Shown one piece after another: positions 1 through 8,200 of a DNA stretch of 64,000 nt. This stretch comes from Lysobacteraceae bacterium (lineage in GTDB: Bacteria > Pseudomonadota > Gammaproteobacteria > Xanthomonadales > Xanthomonadaceae), in contig BPKJ01000003.1 in assembly GCA_026005075.1 (NCBI GenBank), positions 186,001 to 250,000 of the forward strand, read 5' to 3'. The translations under genes were made by a program, and so were the position numbers. The notes below the pieces were generated by a model. The model saw only the letters and a program-made list of their open reading frames with translations, was not told where the DNA came from and did no database searches. Positions within the stretch are counted from its first letter, which is position 1, and every line of letters starts with the position of its first letter.

Positions 1-642
1 GTAGATGCCGTCGATGACGCTGACCCGGCCGAGCACGATCGCGTCGCGGCTGCTGCCGTGCAGGGCGGTGAACTCCGGATCGGTCACCACGGACAGGTCC
101 ATCTCGCGCAGGGCTGCCTTGGCGGCAGCCGGTGCCGAGGGCTGCGGTCGCAAGGCGGCGGGGATCGGCGGGTAGGTGTGCCAGTGCTGGTCACCGGCAA
201 GGCCCGGCAGGGTCACATCCCGCAGGCGGTAGGCGACGTGGCCCCGGGCGCTGGCGGGCCGTCCCGCGGACGCCTGACCGGCCGGCTCCAGCAGCCAGAG
301 GTCCTCGCCGTCCGACCACGCGCCCGACCACGCGCCCGCCTGTTCGACCATGCGCACCCAGCCCGATGGCCGTCCCGCGGGATGGCCCGCGTACAGCCGC
401 AGCCCGGTGCGCGCGATCCTCGCGCGCTCGGCCCCGGGCATGGCCTGCAGCAGGCTGTCGTCCTCCGCGAGCACGAGATGCACGGCCCGCGTGTCCATCT
501 CCAGCGAAAGCCGCAGGCCGTCCCCGGCCTTGCCGGCCTTGAGCACGGGTCGGGCCGCCTGCAGCGCGCGCACGACGGGCTCGGCCATCGCCGTCGCACA
601 GGCGGCCAGGAGCAGCACCAGGACGAACCATCTCGAAGCCAT
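1..642 (-). CDS. Secreted M12B (reprolysin-like) metalloprotease, N-terminal part, cut by window edge
   Basis: The frame is open from an ATG at 642 to the left edge (214 codons), so it is missing from the ORF track. The start MASRWFVLVLLLAAC is a signal peptide. The visible part resembles the propeptide of bacterial reprolysin-like peptidases: LYAGHPAGRPSGWVRM and DLWLLEP match the usual envelope of that prodomain, and DLSVVTDPEF ending in VSVIDGIY matches the start of the M12B catalytic domain. The HExxH zinc site would lie beyond the edge, so enzyme activity cannot be confirmed. A short in-frame duplication (GAWSGAWS) sits in the prodomain. Family assignment is from remembered patterns; secretion is well supported. 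Confidence 0.62.
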   Translation of the reverse strand, partial: MASRWFVLVLLLAACATAMAEPVVRALQAARPVLKAGKAGDGLRLSLEMDTRAVHLVLAEDDSLLQAMPGAERARIARTGLRLYAGHPAGRPSGWVRMVEQAGAWSGAWSDGEDLWLLEPAGQASAGRPASARGHVAYRLRDVTLPGLAGDQHWHTYPPIPAALRPQPSAPAAAKAALREMDLSVVTDPEFTALHGSSRDAIVLGRVSVIDGIY

Positions 643-671
643 GGGCCTTCCGCGCGGGGAACGGGAGCCCA

Positions 672-677
672 AGCATA
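672..677 (-). promoter_or_regulatory. -10 box TATGCT for the metalloprotease gene
   Basis: Minus-strand GCTATGCTTGG lies about 30 bp before the ATG at 642 and fits the GCTAnnnT pattern seen before many genes of this window. No convincing -35 is visible. Confidence 0.4.
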
Positions 678-780
678 GCCCGACGGTGGCCGCCGCGGCG
701 CAACCCGCACCACCGCGCACGACCGGCCCTGCGCCGGCGGGGCGGAGGCTACCCGCCTTTCTCCGTTCCCCTGCCGAGGC

Positions 781-786
781 TAGACT
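781..786 (+). promoter_or_regulatory. -10 box TAGACT upstream of tRNA-Ser
   Basis: GGCTAGACTGGG places a TAnnnT hexamer 11 bp before the mature tRNA 5' end, so transcription would start only a few bases before the tRNA. The -35 region is T/C-rich and not recognisable. Confidence 0.5.
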
Positions 787-797
787 GGGCGCCCGAC

Positions 798-887
798 GGA
801 GAGATGGCCGAGCGGTTTAAGGCAGCAGTCTTGAAAACTGCCGTGGGCCTGCGCCCACCGTGGGTTCGAATCCCACTCTCTCCGCCA
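798..887 (+). tRNA. tRNA-Ser(UGA)
   Basis: The acceptor stem pairs GGAGAGA with TCTCTCC, followed by discriminator G and an encoded CCA. The anticodon arm is GCAGT-CTTGAAA-ACTGC with anticodon TGA. The long variable arm (gggcctgcgccca) is typical of tRNA-Ser, and the T arm contains GGTTCGAATCC. Confidence 0.96.
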
Positions 888-933
888 GTTCCTCGGCCGT
901 CCCGGCCGCCTCGCCGCGTCCCTGCCCACCTGC

Positions 934-2973
934 TCAACGCTCGCGTTCGTCCTCGATGCGGGGCTGGGGCGGGGCGAGGGCGTCGCCCTGCAGGTAGTCG
1001 ATGCCGAGGTTCCACAGGCCGGTGACCGCCTTGAGGTCCTCCACGCCGTCCACCAGCAGCCGACGCCCGGACTGCCGCCAGGGCGCGATCAGTTCGGCCA
1101 GCCTGGCTTCGGGGGCCTGCTGCAGGCTGGCGTGGGGGAGGCGGAGCAGGTCCACCGGCGTGGTCAGCAGTTCCTGCAGGGCGAGCAGGCTGCCGCTGGG
1201 GTCGGAAACGGCGATCTGGATGCCGAGCGCGCCCAGTTCGCGGAGGCTCTCGCTGCCTCCCGCGCGCAGGGCCTCGATGTCGACCTCGAGGTGGAGGTCG
1301 GTCACCGCATCCGGGCGGCGCTGGCGCTCCGCGCGAAGCCAGGCAAGCTGCCGCTCGTCGAAGGCCGAGAGGTCCACCGGCACCAGGACCCGCACCGGGC
1401 GTCCCTGCTGGCGGCGGTCGGCCAGGGTCTCGAGGGCATGGAACAGGGCCATGCGGTCGATCAGCCCAGACACCCCCTCCTCGCGCGCAAGGCCGAGGTA
1501 CTGGCTGCGGGGAAATCCCTCGAGGGGGTTGCGCGGGTCGGGGAGCTTGCAGATCAGCGCGTAGTGGCCCTGCTCGCCCCGCAACTGCAGCATGGGCTGG
1601 AACTCGAAACGCGGCAGGCTCCCGCGGGCGAGATCCTTCAAGACACGCTGAATCACCATGATCCGCTCCGGCGGCAGCGCCGAAGGGTCGCGCGAGAGCA
1701 GACCCTCGCTGCGCCCGCCGCCGAGCCGGCGGGCCATGGCCAGGGCCGCGAAGGCCTGCTGCAACCAGGCCTCGCGGCCGGCACGGGGGTCGCTGGGGTG
1801 GAGCGCGTAGCCGACCGATACGCGCAGGCTAAGGTTGCGGTCGCCGACCACGAAGGGTTCCGCCGCGATGGCCTCGAGCAGACCTTCGATGGCCTGCTGC
1901 ACCTCCTCCCGGCGGTCCCGGCACAACAGCCATCCGAAGCCGAGCTCCTCCCACAGCGCAAGGCAGTCCTGGGGGCCGAGCCGGGCCTCGATGCGTGCGG
2001 CGACCATGCGCTCGAGTTCGAGGGTCGCCGCAAGGCCGAGGGTCTCGCGGATCGTGTCGGCCTCGTCGATGCGCAGGGCGGCGAGGGTCTGCCATTCGCC
2101 GGCCGGGTGGCGGACGCGTCGGGCCAGCACCTCGAGGAACTCCGAGCGGCGCAGGCGTCCGCGCTCGGCGCCGGGTCCGGCGCGAAGCCGCCGGTTCAGG
2201 CTGCGGGCACGCTTGATCCGCGTCCGTACCGCGGCGATCAGCGGCTGCGGACGTACCGGTTTGCACAGGAAGTCGTCGGCACCCACGTGCAGGGCGGCCG
2301 ATCGCGCGCTCGGGCGCTCCTCGGCGGACAGGAACACGATCGGCAGCAGTGGGGTCAGCTCGCTCTCGCGCAGCGACTGCACCAGGCTGATGCCATCCTG
2401 GTCGGGCATGTACAGATCCAGCAGCACCAGATCCGGGCGGAAGCGGCGGATGGCGTCGAGGGCCCCGGCGGTCTGCCCCAGTTCCTCGACCTGCATGCCG
2501 ACCTTGCGCAGGATCGACCCGCACAGCAGCCGGGTGTCGCGGTCGTCGTCGATCACCAGCACGCGATAGGGCTCGCGGTCCTGTTGCAGCAGCCAGTCGG
2601 TGACTGCCTGACCGATCAGCGGGTCGGTGCTGCGCTCGATGAACCAGTCGGCGCCACCGATCAGCGCATCGAGGCGTTCCTTGGGGCGGCCGAAGGCGAT
2701 CAGCAGCACGCTGCCTGCCGGGACGCCGGTCAGGCTGAGCTTGCCCAGGAGCTCGGCGATCGACCCGGCGAGCGGGGCCGGCACCATCACCGCGTCGGGA
2801 ACCTCGCTGCGAACGGTCTCCAGCCACGTTTCGGCACGCTCGAACCGACGCAGCCGGCCTCCTTGAGCCTCCATGGCCTCGGTGAGGTGGCGGGCCATGG
2901 TGTCGCCGCCACCGAGCAGGTCGACCACGATGGGTTTTGCCGCCCGCTCCGCCCGCGTCGTGGAGTCGTTCAT
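934..2973 (-). CDS. Response regulator with degenerate GGDEF and EAL domains
   Basis: 679 aa from the ATG at 2973 (MNDSTTRAE), preceded by an AAGGGA ribosome site; the longer track ORF has an implausible extension. Residues ~10-125 look like a receiver-type fold without the acidic pocket. Residues ~135-255 are a canonical receiver: VLVIDDD, phospho-acceptor in LVLLDLYMPDQDG, and FLCKPV lysine. The next ~160 residues are GGDEF-like, but the signature is replaced by LWEELGFG. The C-terminal ~240 residues are EAL-like (FEFQPMLQL, YLQGDALAPPQP) but lack the EAL triad and metal ligands. It probably acts as a phosphorylation-controlled c-di-GMP effector or scaffold rather than making or degrading c-di-GMP. 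No partner kinase is adjacent. Confidence 0.82.
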   Translation of the reverse strand: MNDSTTRAERAAKPIVVDLLGGGDTMARHLTEAMEAQGGRLRRFERAETWLETVRSEVPDAVMVPAPLAGSIAELLGKLSLTGVPAGSVLLIAFGRPKERLDALIGGADWFIERSTDPLIGQAVTDWLLQQDREPYRVLVIDDDRDTRLLCGSILRKVGMQVEELGQTAGALDAIRRFRPDLVLLDLYMPDQDGISLVQSLRESELTPLLPIVFLSAEERPSARSAALHVGADDFLCKPVRPQPLIAAVRTRIKRARSLNRRLRAGPGAERGRLRRSEFLEVLARRVRHPAGEWQTLAALRIDEADTIRETLGLAATLELERMVAARIEARLGPQDCLALWEELGFGWLLCRDRREEVQQAIEGLLEAIAAEPFVVGDRNLSLRVSVGYALHPSDPRAGREAWLQQAFAALAMARRLGGGRSEGLLSRDPSALPPERIMVIQRVLKDLARGSLPRFEFQPMLQLRGEQGHYALICKLPDPRNPLEGFPRSQYLGLAREEGVSGLIDRMALFHALETLADRRQQGRPVRVLVPVDLSAFDERQLAWLRAERQRRPDAVTDLHLEVDIEALRAGGSESLRELGALGIQIAVSDPSGSLLALQELLTTPVDLLRLPHASLQQAPEARLAELIAPWRQSGRRLLVDGVEDLKAVTGLWNLGIDYLQGDALAPPQPRIEDERER

Positions 2974-3000
2974 GCCAGGGTCCCTTTCAGCCTGGGGGCC

Positions 3001-3006
3001 ATGATA
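3001..3006 (-). promoter_or_regulatory. -10 box TATCAT for the GGDEF/EAL regulator
   Basis: Minus-strand CCCTATCATGG is 28 bp before the start at 2973, giving a leader of about 20 nt that carries the AAGGGA ribosome site. The -35 is poor. Confidence 0.4.
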
Positions 3007-3038
3007 GGGGCTCGGTTCCGGACTGGCGACGGGGCCGG

Positions 3039-3719
3039 TCACAGGCCGGGCGGCCGCGCCGGGATGGCTTCCGGCCCCTCGCGCTGCTGCCTGTCCAGCT
3101 GCCGATCCACGGCCTGCCAGACCAGTCTTGGGATCTTCGCGGCACAGGCGATCTCCATCGCCGCGGACGTGGGGCCCGTGCACCAGGTCCAGGCCTCGCC
3201 GGGCGGGACCATCGCGGGCATGCGCTCATGCAGCGCGCGCAGCGGGCCGCAGGCCTCCCGGGTCACGATGCTCAGGCTGGGCAGGCCACAGGATTCGGGG
3301 CGAGGCGGTTCCCACAGCGCAGCGAACAGCAGCAGCGGGACATCCTCGGGGCGGATGCAGTAGGGCTGCCGGCGGCCCTTCTCCCCGCTCCATTCGTAGT
3401 AGCCGGAAGCGGGCACGAGGCAGCGGCGGTGGCGAAACGCGGCGCGAAAGCTCGGCTTCGTGGCCATCGATTCGGCGCGGGCGTTGAAGGTGTTCCAGCG
3501 TCGATCCGCGGCCCGTGCCCAGGCCGGGATCAGCCCCCAGCGCATGGCCACGCCCTCGAGCGCGCTGCCCTCGGCGGCGCAGCGCAGCGCGCGGCAGGGC
3601 TGCGAGGGTGCGAGATTCCAGGATGGCCCGGGCGACTCCGGGCCCGGCAGCACGGGCAGCGGGCGGAGGAAGTCGGCCACCTCGGGCCAGCTTGCCAGCT
3701 GGGTGAAGCGTCCACACAT
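3039..3719 (-). CDS. yedK: YedK/HMCES abasic-site-processing protein (SRAP family)
   Basis: 226 aa. Members of this family use Cys2, exposed after Met removal, to form a thiazolidine crosslink with abasic sites in single-stranded DNA. The sequence reads MCGRFTQ from the ATG at 3719. I chose that start over the in-frame ATG at 3728 (MARMCGRF) because Cys must be residue 2. Other family marks are WNLAPSQ, MRWGLIPAWA, NARAES, RCLVPASGYYEW and, near the C-terminus, ALHERMPAMV (catalytic His). Family length is about 220-240 aa. It sits alone between the regulator gene and divergent btuM. Role: shielding and repairing abasic sites at stalled forks, often SOS-linked; no LexA box is obvious here. Confidence 0.93.
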   Translation of the reverse strand: MCGRFTQLASWPEVADFLRPLPVLPGPESPGPSWNLAPSQPCRALRCAAEGSALEGVAMRWGLIPAWARAADRRWNTFNARAESMATKPSFRAAFRHRRCLVPASGYYEWSGEKGRRQPYCIRPEDVPLLLFAALWEPPRPESCGLPSLSIVTREACGPLRALHERMPAMVPPGEAWTWCTGPTSAAMEIACAAKIPRLVWQAVDRQLDRQQREGPEAIPARPPGL

Positions 3720-3768
3720 GCGGGCCATGCTACCGCGATGCGCCTCCGCCCGTGGGGCGGGCATCGGC

Positions 3769-3774
3769 TAGAAT
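3769..3774 (+). promoter_or_regulatory. -10 box TAGAAT for btuM
   Basis: GGCTAGAATCC lies 32 bp before the btuM ATG. The predicted leader is about 25 nt, too short for a cobalamin riboswitch. Confidence 0.45.
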
Positions 3775-3805
3775 CCGTGGTCGATCCCATTACCGGAATC
3801 CACCG

Positions 3806-4390
3806 ATGTCCAGGCGATCCGTCTACACCACCACCTGCCTCCTCCTGCTGGCCGCCGTCATGGTCCTCACCCGGGCCCACCATTTCGCTGCGGTGCCGGA
3901 TGCCTCCTGGGCGGTGTTCCTCGTCGGCGGCTACCTGCTCGCCGCTCGCTCGCGCTGGGCCTTCCCGGTCCTGATGGCGCTGGCGGTGGTCATCGACTGG
4001 GCGGTCATCCGTTCCAGCGGGCTCGATTTCTGGTCCCACTACTGCGTTTCGCCGGGCTACTGGATGCTGCTGCCGGCCTACCTGAGCCTCTGGCTGGCCG
4101 GAGGCTGGGTGGCGGCGAGCCGCCGCCCGCTGCCGGTGCGCGCGCTGCAGTTCGCGCTCGCCCTGGTCGGTGGCGTGGCGCTTTGCCATCTGCTCGCCCA
4201 GGGCGGCTTCTACTGGCTGAGCAGCAGCGTGGCCGAACCCAGCCTCGCCGGCTGGTGGAAGAACTACACCGACTGGTTGTGGCCCTATCTCAAGGTCACC
4301 GCGCTCTACGTCTTGCCGCTGGCCCTGATCGAGGGCGCGCGCATCGGCCTCGGTCAGCCCGCGGCACCGGCGCTCGGGCGCACGGCCTGA
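3806..4390 (+). CDS. btuM: BtuM-type vitamin B12 transporter (solitary ECF S-component-like)
   Basis: 194 aa from the ATG at 3806 (MSRRSVYTT); the 212-aa track ORF begins in the leader. About six hydrophobic segments are visible. HHFAAVPDASWAVFLVGGY near the N-terminus and DFWSHYCVSPGYWMLLPAYLSLWLAGGW in the middle match my memory of the Gram-negative BtuM family, in which a conserved Cys (here in HYCVSP) coordinates cobalt and aids decyanation. The adenosyltransferase gene follows after 4 bp, which strongly supports a cobalamin role. It would bring cobamides across the inner membrane without an ABC module. No riboswitch is seen upstream. Confidence 0.78.
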   Translation: MSRRSVYTTTCLLLLAAVMVLTRAHHFAAVPDASWAVFLVGGYLLAARSRWAFPVLMALAVVIDWAVIRSSGLDFWSHYCVSPGYWMLLPAYLSLWLAGGWVAASRRPLPVRALQFALALVGGVALCHLLAQGGFYWLSSSVAEPSLAGWWKNYTDWLWPYLKVTALYVLPLALIEGARIGLGQPAAPALGRTA

Positions 4391-4394
4391 GGCC

Positions 4395-4949
4395 ATGGGG
4401 CACCGCCTCTCGAAGATCTACACCCGCACCGGGGACGATGGCAGCACCGGTCTGGGCGACGGCACCCGCGTGCCCAAGGACGCACTGCGGGTCGAGGCCT
4501 ACGGGACGGTCGACGAGCTCAACAGCCAGATCGGCGTGGTGCTCGCCTGTGCGCTTCCGGATGCGGTGCGGGAGGTCCTGGTGCGGGTCCAGCACCAGCT
4601 GTTCGATCTCGGCGGCGAGCTGTGCATTCCCGGGCACGCGGCAATGACCGATGCCGACGTCGCCGGGCTGGAGCAGGTGCTGGATGGATTCAACGCCGAC
4701 CTGCCCCCGCTCAAGGATTTCATCCTTCCGGGCGGTGGCATGGCCGCCGCGCAATGCCACGTCGCCCGCACCGTCTGCCGCCGTGCCGAGCGGGTCGTGG
4801 TGAGCCTGGCCGGACAGGAAACGGTTCGGCCGCAGGCCGTGCGCTACCTCAACCGGCTCTCGGACCTGCTGTTCGTGCTGGGGCGGGTGCTGGCGCGCGC
4901 CAGCGGCCATGGCGAGGTGCTCTGGAATCACGCACGCCGCGCCCGCTGA
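4395..4949 (+). CDS. Cob(I)alamin adenosyltransferase, PduO type
   Basis: 184 aa. It transfers the 5'-deoxyadenosyl group of ATP to cob(I)alamin, making AdoCbl. N-terminal YTRTGDDGSTGLGDG is the ATP-binding signature; VEAYGTVDELNSQIG, FILPGGG and ARTVCRRAERVVV are conserved helices of the trimeric PduO fold. Length and motifs are complete. It starts 4 bp after btuM, so the two are likely co-transcribed and couple uptake to cofactor activation. The likely local user is IcmF at 43.4 kb. Its 3' end overlaps the convergent phosphatase-like gene by 22 bp. Confidence 0.95.
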   Translation: MGHRLSKIYTRTGDDGSTGLGDGTRVPKDALRVEAYGTVDELNSQIGVVLACALPDAVREVLVRVQHQLFDLGGELCIPGHAAMTDADVAGLEQVLDGFNADLPPLKDFILPGGGMAAAQCHVARTVCRRAERVVVSLAGQETVRPQAVRYLNRLSDLLFVLGRVLARASGHGEVLWNHARRAR

Positions 4950-5473
4950 CGCGGGCGGCGGATGGGGATCGGCAGGCCATGGGGGACCGGCTCCACCGCG
5001 GCCTGCCGTGCCGGCCAGCCCGCCACCAGGTGCCAGAGCGCGCGGATCACGCCGGCGTGGGTGACGAAGATGGTCGGCCCGGTGAGCCCGTCGACCACGG
5101 CGCCGACCCGCTCGATCAGATCGGCAAAGCATTCCCCGCCGGGCGGGCGAAAGCCGACCACATCCCGCGACCAGGCCCGCAACAGGGTCGGGTCGAGATC
5201 GGTCCAGCAACGGCCCTCCCAGTCGCCGTGGTCCATTTCCATCAGGCGGTCATCGACCGCCAGCGCGCCATGGCGTGGGGTGAGCACGCGGCTGGCCAGG
5301 CGCAGGCAGCGCTGAAGGGGGCTGGACAGGATGGGCCACTCCGGCAGTTCGGCGCGCAGCCGCGGCACCGTCGCCGCGATCGCCTCGAGGTCGGGCGGCC
5401 AGTCGGTCTGGCCGTAGCAGACGCCGCGCGTGCCCGGCAGGGGCGGCGGCCGCACGGCGACGATCGGGCTCAC
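4928..5473 (-). CDS. Histidine-phosphatase-superfamily protein lacking the catalytic His of the RHG/RHP motif
   Basis: 181 aa from a GTG at 5473, with GGAGG 7 bp upstream; no earlier start lies in frame. Conserved parts: GVCYGQTDWP, ILSSPLQRCLRLA, DDRLMEMDHGDWEG, FRPPGGECFADLIERV and the second catalytic His in IFVTHAGVIRAL. These fit the branch containing alpha-ribazole phosphatase (CobC), and the neighbouring B12 genes suggest that kind of substrate. The N-terminal motif, normally R-H-G or R-H-P with the His that becomes phosphorylated, reads AVRPPPLPG, so Pro replaces the nucleophile. It may be an inactive or repurposed member. The fold is secure; the function is not. Confidence 0.75.
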   Translation of the reverse strand: MSPIVAVRPPPLPGTRGVCYGQTDWPPDLEAIAATVPRLRAELPEWPILSSPLQRCLRLASRVLTPRHGALAVDDRLMEMDHGDWEGRCWTDLDPTLLRAWSRDVVGFRPPGGECFADLIERVGAVVDGLTGPTIFVTHAGVIRALWHLVAGWPARQAAVEPVPHGLPIPIRRPRQRARRA

Positions 5474-5780
5474 GAAGGCCTCCGGTTCGGTGGCGCCTGC
5501 GCCTTTTCCACGCCTGGGCGGACGGGGCGCCGGCGACGGCGTGGAACGCAGGGTGGGGCAGACGAGGGGCGGCTCGGCGGCATGGGCATGGGGGAATCCC
5601 GCGGATGCAGGGATTATCCTCCAGCGCGCGGCGACGGGCGCAGGGGCGCCGGGCCGCGGGCCCTTGCTGCGTGCGGTGCGTTGACCATGCGCGCCTCCAT
5701 CGCTAGAATGGCCGGTCTTGCCGTCCGGGCCTGTAGCGGGTTCGGGCGGTGAAGCCTTCAGAAGAACTACAGAGGAAGAT
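5474..5780. other. Intergenic region upstream of rplU
   Basis: 307 bp between the divergent phosphatase-like gene and rplU. It holds the rplU promoter near its right end and a weak minus-strand GATAAT (5613-5618) that could serve the phosphatase-like gene. I found no B12 riboswitch core and no believable small ORF. Confidence 0.6.
5681..5709 (+). promoter_or_regulatory. Sigma70 promoter of rplU-rpmA
   Basis: TTGACC (5681-5686), a 17-bp spacer and TAGAAT (5704-5709) form the best complete promoter in the window. The expected start near 5716 gives a leader of about 65 nt, long enough for ribosomal-protein feedback control, although I see no specific structure. Confidence 0.75.
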
Positions 5781-5781
5781 C

Positions 5782-6093
5782 ATGTACGCAGTCATGGTTA
5801 CCGGCGGCAAGCAGTACCGCGTGATGAAGGGCGAGACCCTGCGCGTGGAGAAGCTGGACGTCGCCGAGGGCAGCAGCGTCGAGTTCGACCAGGTCCTGCT
5901 GGTCGGCGATGGCGAGAAGGTCACGGTCGGCACGCCTCTGGTGGCAGGCGCCAAGGTGTCGGCTTCGGTCAAGGCTCACGGTCGTCACGAAAAGGTGCGG
6001 ATCGTGAAGTTCCGGCGCCGCAAGCACCACCGCAAGCAGGCGGGACACCGTCAGCACTACACCGAAATCGAGATCACCGGCATCAGCGCCTGA
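5782..6093 (+). CDS. rplU: 50S ribosomal protein L21
   Basis: 103 aa from the ATG at 5782, just after AGAGGA; the upstream in-frame ATG in the track would add 11 non-conserved residues. [14 protein letters not shown] is the hallmark L21 N-terminus and [25 protein letters not shown] the conserved RNA-binding end. L21 binds 23S rRNA next to L20. First gene of the conserved rplU-rpmA pair, with obgE downstream. Confidence 0.99.
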   Translation: MYAVMVTGGKQYRVMKGETLRVEKLDVAEGSSVEFDQVLLVGDGEKVTVGTPLVAGAKVSASVKAHGRHEKVRIVKFRRRKHHRKQAGHRQHYTEIEITGISA

Positions 6094-6123
6094 GCGCGGG
6101 CCAACTAGCCTGGAGCACGAGTC

Positions 6124-7651
<1,528 letters not shown>

Positions 7652-7748
7652 ACGCACTGCGGTCCGGCCGGATGCCGGGTCGCGGGGTGGGGCGCCGCGG
7701 GCGCGCGGGCATGTGCTGCGCGCCGCGGAAACAAGCATCCGGGCAACG

Positions 7749-7771
7749 AAAAAGCCGGCTTGCGCCGGCTT
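7749..7771 (-). terminator. Terminator of rpsT
   Basis: Read on the minus strand, AAGCCGGC-gcaa-GCCGGCTT is a perfect 8-bp stem running into TTTTT, 26 bp after the rpsT stop. On the plus strand it may also slow transcription leaving obgE. Confidence 0.85.
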
Positions 7772-7796
7772 GATCGAAGGTCCCTGGCCTGGCCGT

Positions 7797-8060
7797 TCAG
7801 CCGAGCGCGCGGATGCGCGCGACGAGGCGGCTCTTGTGACGGGCGGCCTTGTTCTTGTGGATCAGCCCGCGGGCGGCGAAACGGTCGAGGATCGGCTGGG
7901 CGGCATCGAAGGCCGTCCTGGCGGCAGCGGCGTCCTTGGCCTCGATGGCCTTGATCACCTTCTTGATCGCCGTGCGCATCATCGAGCGCTGGGCGACGTT
8001 GCGGGCGTTGCGGACGCGGTTCTGCTTGGCGCGCTTTTTGGCGGACTTGATGTTGGCCAA
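7797..8060 (-). CDS. rpsT: 30S ribosomal protein S20, TTG start
   Basis: 87 aa. [21 protein letters not shown] and the lysine/arginine-rich helices with [12 protein letters not shown] identify S20, which binds 16S rRNA early in assembly. The start codon is TTG at 8058-8060, with AGGAG 7 bp upstream; E. coli rpsT likewise uses UUG as part of translational autoregulation, so the same feedback is likely. Monocistronic: own promoter upstream and a strong terminator downstream. Divergent from murJ. Confidence 0.98.
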   Translation of the reverse strand: MANIKSAKKRAKQNRVRNARNVAQRSMMRTAIKKVIKAIEAKDAAAARTAFDAAQPILDRFAARGLIHKNKAARHKSRLVARIRALG

Positions 8061-8107
8061 GGTCGTACTCCTGGAATGGGAAGATCGGGACCGGATAAAG
8101 ACCGCGC

Positions 8108-8136
8108 ATTATGCAGCGTGGCCGGAGGGAAGACAA
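8108..8136 (-). promoter_or_regulatory. Sigma70 promoter of rpsT
   Basis: On the minus strand TTGTCT (8136-8131), a 17-bp spacer and CATAAT (8113-8108). The start near 8101 gives a leader of about 40 nt before the TTG codon. Confidence 0.6.
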
Positions 8137-8200
8137 GCGCTCCGGCGCATCCGGGCGTGCCGCCGGCATCCGTCCACGGCGTCGCCGGGGAGGCCCCCTG

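Noticed and set aside
310-340. Tandem repeat cgcccgaccacgcgcccgaccac
   Set aside because: A short in-frame duplication (GAWSGAWS) within the metalloprotease prodomain, not a mobile or CRISPR repeat.
3720-3805. Cobalamin riboswitch upstream of btuM
   Set aside because: The gap is only ~85 bp with a -10 box 32 bp before the ATG; no B12-box or conserved core sequence is present. The regions before the phosphatase-like gene and icmF were also negative.
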